In this document: positions 35,561 to 46,487 of the stretch, in pieces
How the letters are laid out: each line of letters starts with the position of its first letter
How positions within the stretch are numbered: position 1 is the stretch's first letter
Source of the DNA: Actinernus sp. WN-2022
Taxonomy: Eukaryota; Cnidaria; Anthozoa; Actiniaria; Actinernidae
Direction: 5' to 3'
NCBI GenBank assembly: GCA_030867875.1
Contig: JAOWCC010000655.1
Span: 9,694,269 to 9,758,268, forward strand
DNA length: 64,000 nucleotides
Made by a program: the position numbers and the translations under genes
The notes under the pieces: generated by a model
Databases searched by the model: none
What the model saw: the letters and a program-made list of their open reading frames with translations, nothing else
Told to the model about the DNA's origin: nothing

Positions 35561-36945
35561 GTGAAATTTCCATCGACGGATATTCAATTTGCAGGAAAGA
35601 TCGAGTTAGCACAACCAAAAAATGCGGTGGTGGTACCCTTATATATGTTCGTAATGGCCTTGCTTACGATGTTCTTGATAACTTCGCTCCAACCGGTTCC
35701 GAATGTCTTTGGATAAAAATCAAAAGAAAAAAATGCAAATGTTTATATGTTTGCTGTGTCTACAGACCAGAGGAACATGAAGTTAATTATTTTATTGCTG
35801 GTCTAGAAACTGCTTTTTCCAATTGAAAAACTTGGACCGTTGTGACATTTGTATTCTTGGAGACTTTAATATTGATTACGCGAAATACCGAAATCCACAT
35901 CGTCGTTCTATTGAAAGATTTGCAAGTCAATTTGGTCTCACTCAAATAATTTAAGATTCCACACGCATTACTGAAAATTCCCGTACATTGATTGACCTAT
36001 TATTAGTGAACAATACCCATCGCATTTCTCAGTCTGGAGTTATACACCTGAGCCTTAGTGCTCATTCTCTCGTCTATTGCATCATCAAACCGGTATTCCC
36101 AAAGCACCACCAAGACTCATTGATTACCGTTCTTATAAATCTTTTAACCAAAAGATTTCATTTCGGACCTTGAAAACATTTCTTGGTCAGTAATTGAAAC
36201 CTTTGATGACATCGATGATGCAATCTTCACTTGGAACCAGCTTTTTACTCAAGTTGCCAATGAACATGCTCCAATTAAAAGTCGTAAATTTAAAGGCAAT
36301 CATTTGTCCCTGGATGAATAAAGATATCTTGTCCCCCATGCAGAAACGTAATTTTCACCACCGTAAAGCCGTTAAATCCAAATCATCGCACCACTGGCAA
36401 CATTTTAGAGAATTGAGAAGGGAAGGTTAACCGTGACACACAGGAAGCGAAATCAACGTATTTCATCCAGCTCATCGAAAAAGCTAAAGGAAATTCAAAG
36501 GAAATGTGGAATCACTTAAAGCAAATATTTCCTCTCAAGTCATCCGGGAAAAGCTCTGGCCCCGATGTCTTGATTAAAGACGGAGTCACAATTGCAGAAC
36601 CCAAGGCCTTAGCAAGCTGTTTAAATGATTTCTTTACAAGTATTGGACACTCTTTGGCCGCTCGTTTCAACATCATTACCACCTCGAATACTAAGGATCA
36701 AGTCTCTTCAACAACTTTCCACTTGAAAGAAATAGAAACCGATGTTGTGTTAAAACAGTTGTCTCAACTAAAGACAACAAAGCCATCGGCCTTGATGTCT
36801 TTAAGCACAAGACTACTGAAAAGTGGTGCCACAATCATTGCTCCTGTATTAACAAGTTTATTTAATATGTCAATATAACTACATCCAAATTCCCATCTCT
36901 ATGGAAATGCACAAAAGTCGCGGCCTTGTTTAAATCTGGTATTCA
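35561..36945 (+). pseudogene. LINE-2 fragment: endonuclease to start of RT
   Basis: A second, CR1/L2-like LINE begins inside its endonuclease: DGYSICRKDR...GGGTLIYVRNGL, YVCCVYRPEE, then after a frameshift CDICILGDFNIDY, TLIDLLLVNN and SLSAHSLV (Asp of the SDH motif changed to Ala). It goes on through the linker (KPKALASCLNDFFTSIG-like text at about 36600-36650) to RT motif 1, FPSLWKCTKVAALFKSG, and stops at about 36945. Both ends of the element are missing. Multiple stops and shifts make it dead. Confidence 0.75.
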
Positions 36946-37037
36946 TTCTGTATTCAATATTGTTTATATAAATTGTGTCCATTGATTTAGGGGCTAGACA
37001 CTCTTTTATAATACAATATACCAAAGCTTCCTTCCTT

Positions 37038-38001
37038 ATGGCAAATAACCCTAATGGGGATATTCTACAAACTGAGATGCATGGGTCGAGAATGAAATCA
37101 GAAAGCGCAAATCGAAGTAACCAACCATTAATTCAAAACCTTCAGCATTTAAGGGGTTCTGTTCAAGATGAAGATTCTTCTGTTGATGTAAAAGAAAAAA
37201 ACAGAAGCAAAGATGAGGCACGAGGTGGCTTTCCTGAAGTTGATTACGATAATGAGGAGAAGAGTGAAAAATCCTCTTGTAAACCAAGAGAACCAGTCGG
37301 TGATGTTGAACAGCACTACGAAATTCCTGTCGACAACGAAAAGGCCAAACAAGAAACCTTCTCTAGTTCTGTGCAAAACTGCGACGGAAATGGAGACAAT
37401 GCAAAACCAAGTCAGAGCGCAATGTCGATGAGACATGATGGGTCATTCGTCCAATTAAACTCTGGTGAAAAGGCCGGAAACACTAGGGAGAATTCCAGTT
37501 ATCTACAAAACAAGGAGACATTTGTTGACAGTGAAAAAGATGAAAGAACGGCAACGGAAAAGCAAGATGCCGTCGAAGCTTTGCAGATGCAGCAGTGAGT
37601 GAAGGCCGAATGTACTAGCAATGTGTGGCCAAAAGTTAATATTGAATTAATACATGTGAACACAGTTAGTACAGACACTAACAATGTTGGAGGCACAGGA
37701 CCACAACCGGGGGTTGCCATTTCCGAGCCACTGTCTACTAACAACACTGCGACACCTACAGAGGAACAGGAAGAACTGATTTATGAAGAAATTCCTGGGC
37801 CAAGCTCATCCAACTGGCAGAATAATGCTGACGCCTCTGAAGCAGAGTATTTAACCATTTTTCCTTCTCCTGCTGAGTGTGCTGACTGTTGGACAAGGAA
37901 ATTCATCCTAGGATCAGTTCTCTCTGGTGTCTGTGTTCTGGGAATTATTGTTATCGTACTGTCTGTACTGCTGACCACAAAGAATGATCATGCACCACCA
38001 C
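37038..38001 (+). pseudogene. Inverted paralog of the membrane-protein first exon, with a nonsense codon
   Basis: ATG at 37038 opens MANNPNGDILQTEMHGS, clearly homologous along its whole length to the exon at 1282-2311, including the shared tract SVQDEDSSVDVK. TGA at 37596-37598 interrupts it where the paralog has Phe, and four codons next to it are missing. After the stop the same frame continues to the YEEI and EYLTI motifs, the membrane segment (FILGSVLSGVCVLG...) and the same donor, CAC|GTAAGT, at 38001. The YVNT tyrosine is His here. Conservation of the frame and donor after the stop suggests a recent loss, or a polymorphic or misread base. CAGCA|GTGAGT at the stop also fits a donor, but that would remove conserved sequence. 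Confidence 0.7.
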
Positions 38002-39570
38002 GTAAGTCAACTATTTAACTGTGTTACAGTATAACCTATTGAATATATTTCAGGGTTAGAGGCTAATGCGAGTGCTTTATATATCGACAAATACAGGCAC
38101 ACGCTGACTTGTACGATGAACCCCGAAAAATAATCAATACTGAATGAGGTGGACTTTTGCGTTCATCAAACAGTCAGCAAGTGACTGTATTTACCGGTAA
38201 AGCACAAACATAAAGTCTCTAACCCTTTTAATATTCAAACTGAGTGCACTGTCAGCAGTGAGTTTCAATTGAAATCAGGTGTCAATAATAATTTCATAAA
38301 GAAGTCAAATATTCCTGATGAATAAAACCATTTTCGGTAAATATCTCCACAAAGAAATGTCATTTCAATAGACAATAAATAAAAACAGGACTTTTAATAT
38401 TCAACTAAGTAGAAAACTTTGCAAAGAATAATTTACTTTGGTATTTGGTCAGTGAAGTTGAGGGAAAAAAACAAAGATGAAGCGAATCCGCCTTGCGATA
38501 TGTTTGTAGATTTTAACTCGAAAACGTTTCTCTTGGAGCCATGTATCCAAATATCAAGTATTTAGCCGGCTTATTTCCTCGACAGCCTACTTTCTTTAGT
38601 AGTTTCTTTCATTCGAAAATGACTAACCTATTGAAATCTTGAAACCGGCCTCCATGTGCTCGGCTCAGATGCAAACATTTTCCAAATCAAAAATCCTGGG
38701 TTTTCGAACCATCTACTGAATTATTGCTTCGTTTTCTCCTCGATCTTATTAACAGAGTAAGGTATCGGAAATAAAAGTGTACTATGCATATCTTTGTATT
38801 TATTCATTTAGTAAGTGTTCCCCATTAGCAGTAATGCTAAATTTTACATATGACACGTTAATAAAGTTATTATTATTATTAATATAAAAGCTATTTCTTC
38901 AATAAGACTACTAGAGTGTTGTAGAAACGTTTGTTCATTACCCCACGGAACCTCTCGAGACCTATATTCTGATTGCACCCATAACACTACACTTATGTTG
39001 TTTATGTATTGCATTTTCTAAAGGTTAGGGTGTTTTCTATTGCTGGATTGGCCAATACTGTTGCTCGTTTCGAGAAGTTCCACCTGACCCCAGATGTTGA
39101 CTTGCTGTACTTCCAGCGCTTGCAAATCAGCAATTTCCAACGTCCAACGAGCGATTATACAAATGTTCGCTTCAAAATATATATCCTCTGTCACACAGGA
39201 GACAGAGTTCAATCCTGTCGTAACGTTTCTAGTAATTGTCTACGTTTTCACTGTTAATTATACGATTGCAATGAGGTTTTCCAAGCCGTCCAGGTAACTA
39301 AGCGAAGCGCTGGGTCACATGTATCAGGTCTCCTTTCCCTTAGATAAGAGAGGATCTGGGTCGAGTGCTTTGTTAGCTCCTATAATGCACGAAAATTAGC
39401 TAATCACATGCTTGGATTTTGTACAATGTACGAAATTTTAATATTAATATGTTTTAGTATAATTTTAAAGTTGAACACAGTTTCCAGCGGTCTGATTGGT
39501 CGAGAGGCTCCAACTATGAGATGATAGTCACTGGCAGAGCAGTGACTATGAGTTCTGCTTTTGAACAAAA
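38002..39570. other. Non-coding stretch with a retroelement tail
   Basis: No gene supported. At about 38795-38880 a segment ending GTTAATAAAGTTATTATTAT resembles the 3' end of a LINE or SINE with an (ATT)n tail. A CCAAT-type promoter-like word (CTGATTGGTCGAGAG) lies at about 39492-39506, upstream of the recombinase-like fragment. Confidence 0.5.
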
Positions 39571-39678
39571 ATGGCTGCAGCTCAAATTTCTTACGAAGAA
39601 ATATACGAAATGAAACAGAATGCTGTTCCGGTAAAGACTAAACATGCAGCACAATACGGTGTGAATTTCTATATATAG
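39571..39678 (+). pseudogene. N-terminal fragment of a second KIAA1958-like recombinase
   Basis: ATG opens MAAAQISYEEIYEMKQNAVP followed by VKTKHAAQYGVNFY. The pattern of acidic residues, then a short linker, K-T/S-K, and an aromatic-rich helix parallels DAVVEKSRAQSTKQNTKWAV in the pseudogene at 46488-48166, so this is probably the first exon of another Crypton-derived recombinase gene. It is cut exactly at the border of E2 (stop TAG at 39676-39678 overlaps the junction). Confidence 0.45.
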
Positions 39679-39842
39679 TAGTTCTCCAAGCAAGTCCTTC
39701 TGGAACCAGGCCCAGGGTAATGCTATAGCTACATGTAGGCCGGGATGTAGGGGATTAAAGAAAATCGCTTCGTACTTTCGCGATTCGTGTGATATATCAT
39801 TTAAAAACATTGCCGCTATAAAATGATATAAAACCTGACCTA

Positions 39843-39988
39843 TAGATGGATTGCACATGACATCACGGCGGCCATGTTGATGTACCTTTAACAATAGATT
39901 CTTCGTTCGCTTCTTTTGTTCTGTACACTAACATGGCCGCCACGCCCTTTGTCATTTGAATCTCTGGGGATTGAGTGAGAACCATCTA
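39843..39988. mobile_element. MITE, about 146 bp, with empty site in E1
   Basis: The ends are TAGATGG and CCATCTA, flanked by TA; E1 has a single TATA at the site (about 24549-24552, read TGGTATAGGTC). The interior holds inverted GGCGGCCATGTTG and AACATGGCCGCC. A related segment with GGCAGCCATGTTGG / CCAACATGG lies near 51745-51875. Confidence 0.8.
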
Positions 39989-40645
39989 TACCAATCACTT
40001 CATTAAAATAATCACTATCCAAGTTCGAATACAACTACACTCTACATGTATAGTACATCGATCAGTAGACAGTACACCATTGTGCAAGGATTGAACCCGC
40101 TCGGTGTTGAAGCCTTTATAGTTATACACTCCACCGTTTATACGAATCACATAAATTTAATGATCCCATCTTACCTCCTTTGTTTTCTAAGGCTTGCTCC
40201 ACAGGCTTGCCTTTTCTTGAAGCTATATTATACAGATATTGTAAAGAGATCCCACGCCAACTTGAACCGAAAACCGTTGGTAAAATACAAATGGCGCAAA
40301 ATACACACAATGCAATGCAAACTTTGCAAATCAATCCCACAATGCACCAATACATCCCATAATGAAATGAAGCCTTCTTGGCAGCCATTTTGAAAACGAG
40401 TTCGGTTGGAGTTATACAATGTTGGATATGGATTCCAAATGGCATTGAAAATGAAGGTAATCAAGGCTTGAAAACAGATCACTCAATAATTTAACATTTT
40501 AGTGATGCATTTAAGATAATATGGCGGAGTATTGGACCGATTCCGGTACCAATGTCAATGAGTCGGAGAGTGGCTGGCTTGTTGTACGGGTTGTGTAGAC
40601 ACGAGTTTTCCTTGAAATTCAACATCCAAACTTCCAATGGCACTT

Positions 40646-41327
40646 CTCAAGCATGTTAAGGCCTGGTTCATTTAACGGAAAAGAGACGTACGTTAATTTT
40701 TTTTTCTAACAGAAATTACAGTTTAAACAAAAACTAATTACACCATAATACTAATATCAACTTCCTTAAATTTGTTAAGTGGATGGTTGTGGTATCACGT
40801 GATAGATGACGTCATAATCATATAAAATCGTTTAAGTGAAATGCGGCTGCGACGATGACATATGAATATAAAGTAACCCTGCTAAAACATTACTCCTCCC
40901 GCAGTGTCTCAGACCACGCTTAGAAAACATGACTATCATGTAAAGATAAGGAGATATTTAGGGTACAAAAAGTCACGTGACCTATTTTGCATATGTTCGC
41001 CTTAATTACTCGTTAACGAAACATTGTAGTCATCTTTTCTAATCTGATTTAGGTAAAAGGCGTCAACCTTAACTAAACATATCCACTCATCATCCTAGCT
41101 GTTTTAAACTCGGAGCAGCGTTTTTGATTTACTGATTTCGTGTTCTAAGTCACGTGACAGACCACGTGACACGTTTTACTACACACAAACCTCTTAAGGT
41201 AGTCAAGAATGGCGATATCTATTATCGTGAGAAACTTGGCGTACTTAGCATACTCGGCTGTGCTGAAATAAGGAAAACAGTTTTTACTTGAAATTTTACC
41301 CCTGAACCAGGCCTTAACATGCTTGAG
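40646..41327. mobile_element. MITE, 682 bp, CTCAAGCATGTTAAGGCCTG ends, 2 bp duplication
   Basis: The ends are inverted copies of CTCAAGCATGTTAAGGCCTG followed by GTTCA, flanked by TT (40644-40645 and 41328-41329); E1 shows a single TT at the empty site. The same family is at 61370-62041, where the flanks are TA. The interior is non-coding. Confidence 0.85.
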
Positions 41328-41468
41328 TTTGAAAGAAAATATATGGGACATTCAAATTGTATACTTCAAGCTCATCCAACATCTCCAACTTCACGACTAA
41401 TACTATTGGAGTATTGCCGCAGAAAAATAATGGTATTGAAATAATTGTGACATCGACATTTACAGGTA

Positions 41469-42500
41469 CAGTATGTTGCCCTAATTCCGGCCGGTCCCAA
41501 TTCCAGCCACTTTGTCTTTGAAACTCGATTATTCTCCGTAAACTATAAATAAATAACAAACGACACAATCCGATAAATTATTGATTAGTGTGCTTTCGTA
41601 AACTATTGTTGTGGGCTTCCTGTCGTCTTTTTAGGCGGGGAAATCCAAGCTTTTGTAAATGTAAGTCTAGTCTCGATTTCTCCAAGTGCGTCTTTTGACT
41701 GTACTTTGAATTAGGTAATAAAGCAACAGAAGCGTTTTCTCGCAAAGTAGGGTATGTTAAATGTTAATTTTTGGCATAGACGAAACTCTAAAGATTACCT
41801 AAGTCATGAGAGGAAAATTAGTCTGAACGGTTTCAAATTACGGAGTGCAACTTCAACTAAAAGTCCGCCTGTATTTTCGTTTGGTGTGCCTAATTCCGGC
41901 ATGGCGGTATGGTTTCTAATTTGGGAGCCCATACTAAACTGTATACAAACGTTTTTATCGTGTTTATTGCCGTACTCTTGTTACACTGAGGGTCATAGAA
42001 ACAGGTGGGCGTATCTGAAATGCATGAAAGCCCTCTCCACCGCATTCAAAATGACAATGCGAACCATTGTGCAATATCCAAAGATGAGCGATTGAGCGAA
42101 CAAGTCAGCAGTTGTCATCGTGGGCGCAGTTGTCATTGTGGGCGCAGTTGTTGTAATACAGGGATCCTGATTCATATTTTTTCATCTCAAATACCTTGAC
42201 AAGCAGCCACAGGAGTTTCTAGTTGAAATAAGCCAAGCAAATATCGCCAAAACTTCAAGTACACATCTTTATTCTTATCGGCCGGAATTAGGGCAACCCT
42301 ACCGGAATCAGGGCAACCAATTTGAACAATATTATTAGAAATAACTTGGTTAAATCGTGAGGAAAAACTAATCAAAACTTTACAATAGGGTTAATGAAGG
42401 ATTAAGCTAATCTCGTGGGAAATTTCCTGATGGATGCTTTTATTCAAGGTAAGTTATAATGATAAATACCAAAACTGGCCGGAATTAGGGCAACACACTG
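41469..42500. mobile_element. Pogo-like element, 1,032 bp, TA duplication with empty site in E1
   Basis: The ends CAGTRTGTTGCCCTAATTCC (then GGCC) are inverted copies flanked by TA; E1 has the intact TA at 23730-23731. CAGT ends plus TA fit pogo/Tigger. Several further GGAATTAGGGCAAC copies lie inside. A 113-codon frame (41754-42095) has no transposase motif, so the element is non-autonomous. Confidence 0.85.
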
Positions 42501-45500
42501 TACGGTTATTTAATTGGGCTATTTATTTTCACTTTTGAATGGTTCTTACATGGATCTCGAGTAAGAGGTTACTACATGTATATGAACACACATCCAACAT
42601 TTTAAACGTTCTTTTAAACAGGTTTATATTTAATTGAAGAAGGCAAGCTAGGCCATATTTACATGTAGATCGACTAGCCACACAAACGTTTTCACATGAA
42701 TGCGAGACTGTAGATCCACAGATCCGTCCTAAATACAGACACTGAAATAAAACCTTAAATAAGGTTTGGTTGTACGTAAGCTAGCCAATACATGGTTCTA
42801 ATAATGAATGTAGTTATTATTAATTTGTGCACATATATATATACACATCTCATTTGAAATCATGTTGTATTTCATTTGCTAATGCAACAATCAATGTTAA
42901 GCCCGGGGGGAAATTTGACAGACAGGGCTACCCTGATGATGGGGACTTTGACATACGCTACCTGCCGAGGGTGGGGTTATTTATTATAAACAAGGAAGGG
43001 ACTGAATTGCAGAATACCCTGCAACTATTAGCCTAAGGAAGACAGGGCAGATATTTGGAGCAGTTCCACATGAGATAGGGGATTATGGAAAGTTTCAAAA
43101 TGGAAGCTACATGTAAAGGTTTCGTGAATTCTGGATACCTCAGGGTTATAAAATATAGCATTATTAGCTACATTGTTTTGTTGGCTTCACCAGGGGGAAC
43201 CCAAAGTACATGTAATATTAAAAAAAATAACAACAATTACACCTAATTCGATACCGGTAAATATTAGGTTTTTGGGTGGTTGTCAACAAATATACCACTA
43301 CCAATGTTAAATATAACTTTAAAACTGTTCTGCACTTATAATATAATCAAGGAGGATTAACTAAAGCTTGTTAGAGCTGTTCTAAAACTTTCATATTATA
43401 ACAACCGTTGTTAGGCTAGTTTTAACGGCCGTTACAAATGATGTAACGTCTATAACACTGTTTTTTATCCCCTCTGCCAAAAGTAAAGAAGGTGATGATG
43501 ATAAATGGCACTGAATAAATAACTATTGACTATATACCTGCTGTACATACTTAAAATCATAAAACTAGCCTGGTGTACATTTGTACCTTCTCATCTCACA
43601 ACAATTTAACTTTGAAGATTTCTGTTGAAATATTAGGTATTTTATTCTAACATCCGTAGCGCTTACTAATTGCCTTCAGTTATAAATTTAGTCTAAAGAC
43701 TTGAGCACTTTCTGATTCCACTTAAATTGAACCTCTCACTACTTTCTCATTTTAAGCAGGAGAAAAAGTAATAACTCCTATGGCTTATTACACAGGAGTA
43801 AATGCCAAAAAGTAGTGTCTGAATGTACATGTAACACACATAACAAAGAATTGCTCTTTGATATTTTTGACCAAAAATGTTGTTCCGAGGGTGGGGAATT
43901 ATATTTTTTGGGGGGAGAAAATGTCAAATTCCCCCTCCCCCTCCCTTGGGCTTAACATTTATACATGTAGGTGCATAAATATTATATGCTGGTTCTTCTT
44001 AATTAGCCAAGGTTATAAAATATAGCATTATTAGCTACATTGTTTTGTTGGCTTCACCAGGGGGAACCCAAAGTACATGTAATATTAAAAAAATATCAAC
44101 AATTACACCTAATTCGATACCGGTAAATATTAGGTTTTTGGGTGGTTGTCAACAAATACCACTACAGAATCCATCAATAGTATTATTATTAGTTTTTGTT
44201 GAAGTGCTACCCTGAAAGTTTGAAGTTGTGTTTGGAAAAAAATGCCTTTAGCCAACCAATCGGAATTTATGAGACTCTTTGACTGACAGTCAGCTAAATA
44301 TAAATAATAATATCCAAATATGACTTGTAACTTCCTCTTCACACTTCAACTAGCGTGGTACTGTATTTTTTAGAATTTACTTATGTTTCACATTATATTT
44401 GCTAGTCCACCCCTTCACTTACGTTAGAGCTACATGTATTTCATGCATTAATTAGGATTTTATAGTCGCACTAAACACTTAAATCATTTCTCAAGCCTCT
44501 GCACTTTATACATGTATAGGGAATTTTGACAGTTTCACAATTTGTTAACCCTAACGGGGACTGGCCTATATAGCCTGTTACACCAGACATTTTTTTCCAC
44601 TCGTAAATTCGAAGTAAAAGAAACGTCTGCGTACCAGAGCGCTTATTATTTAAGCCTCATTGTGTTATGAACCAATCAGATTTTACCTTCCATATCCTGG
44701 AACGTCACATACTTTACATGTAATGTTACATGTAAAAGGTTCTGACAATGACATTTGCCACTGACCAATCACTGGGGACTGTTCCCACGCTTGAGACAAG
44801 ACCAATTTGTACATTTCATGTTTCATTATCTCATATGTTTAGCCTCCCAAAGCTCAATGAACTTCAATTGAAAGCTACATGTATATATTTACAAACAGCA
44901 GAAATGGATTGATTCAAATTTTGGCTTTGGAGACTTAACTGATTTGGTAACATGATTGTTTTTATATATTTGCACTATGACACCAACCAGGTGAAAGTTT
45001 GCAACTGCTGCATGTCACGCCAATTAAAATCTAACAATAGCTCTCATTGGTCAGAAGAAGAAAAAAATATGCTGATGCCGTGCTTGCATATTGCAAACTA
45101 ATTACATGTGAGCTCGGATAAACATGCAGACATTTCTTTTTCTTCGAATTTACGAGAGTAAAAAAAAAAAACGTCTGGTGGAGCAGGCTAGGATTGGCCA
45201 TGCCAGGCAAGATATATTGGTTCTACATCATTATTCCCAATACTGTACCAATCAGCCTGGTATCATTCTTTCAATACTTTTATAATTTTTCTTATTAGAT
45301 CCCATGCTGGAATATCAAGTCCTGCTTCGTCTGTTGATCCTTGCAAATTTTCACTGAGGTTTTCTTTCACCATTATTCCTGATATATTTTCGTTTTTGGT
45401 TCATTCCTACCACTCCATGGCCAGATTCCCCTATTTCAGCAATAAGCTTTGCCAACACCTGTTCCAGCTTCTTTCAATCTCATCCATGGGAAATCCCATC

Positions 45501-45941
45501 GGCCCATTCCCTTGTCCGCCACCCCTATGGCTGCTCATTAGACTCCTGTTTGATGTGTGGGTGTGATTATATACCCTCACTAACACAAAAATGCAACTTT
45601 AGAATACCCAGCCACTAAAATCTGGGAGTCGTAACTACTGGTTACTTATCCTGAAAGGTAAAAAGATAATATAAATCAGATACAGAATGGCCCAGATTTT
45701 GACTTCAAATTTCTCTGCAAAATAAATCCTGATTTTCAAAATTTTAGTGGCCAAGAAACTATTCACCTGTGAGTTTGATAAGTAATATACAGAATGAGAG
45801 TCAGTTCTGTATCTTATTTATAAACTTGGGCTTAACATTGATAGGTACATTATTTGCAGCCCGGCGTTTCATTGATGAAATATGGTACAGTTAGTTTTCA
45901 GATATCTACTGTATATATCTAAATTAATGTAATATATTTAA
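42501..45941. other. E2 body without a supported gene
   Basis: Inverted match to E1 20.05-23.73 kb. Frames are short and not kept between copies. It contains the 154 bp duplication described separately. Confidence 0.6.
44011..44164. repeat. 154 bp duplicate of 43144-43300 within E2
   Basis: The segment starting GGTTATAAAATATAGCATTA is a nearly exact direct copy of 43144-43300. In E1 the matching place (about 22215-22235) instead has a 19 bp stretch around TACATGTAAATGTA. The duplicate thus replaced local sequence in E2, as in templated repair. Confidence 0.85.
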
Positions 45942-46129
45942 CAAATAGAACAGGGTTTGCTGTGTTCTGTACTCTGACAAAAACACGACTGGAGCTGTAG
46001 AACATGAAAAAAGGGTACAGGAATCACGAGCCGCGCAGCGGCGAGTGATTTCTGTAGCTTTTTGAATGTTCTACAGCTTCAGGAGTGTTTTTGTCAGAGT
46101 ACAGAACACAGCAAACCCTGTTCTATTTG
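45942..46129. repeat. Foldback hairpin, 188 bp, at the 3' side of the recombinase locus
   Basis: CAAATAGAACAGGGTTTGCT and the following GTGTTCTGTACTCTGACAAA recur inverted at the other end, ending CCCTGTTCTATTTG at 46129. The centre reads GAATCACGAGCCGCGCAGCG then GCGAGTGATT, itself a palindrome. It marks one border of DNA present in E2 but not in E1. Confidence 0.85.
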
Positions 46130-46487
46130 CTTTATTTAATAGAATTTTACGAGCCGAAACGTACCGATCAAAATTTTATTTTCCATGCTTGGTTGAGCAG
46201 CTGACGTGATCAATTGACGTGATCATTTGACAAGTTATTTTGATTACTAGCGTGATTGGCTAAGACGCAATGAAAGACTTACAAGAATGCCTCTGATTGG
46301 TTAAAATGTGACAGATGTCCGACTCTTGACACTTAACTGATTCCGATCTAAATAAAGATCAGTTCGAAGAAGTTCGATGACAGTTCTTGAATGAAATGGC
46401 TATAAAAAGAAGCAAAATTCGATATAAAAAGCCGACAAATATCAATCTTTACGGACAAAATGTGCAAGCTAAGTCAGTTCAGTGTTT

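Noticed and set aside
42827..43036. 69-codon frame in E2 as a gene
   Set aside because: The frame is not kept in the matching part of E1 and has no domain.
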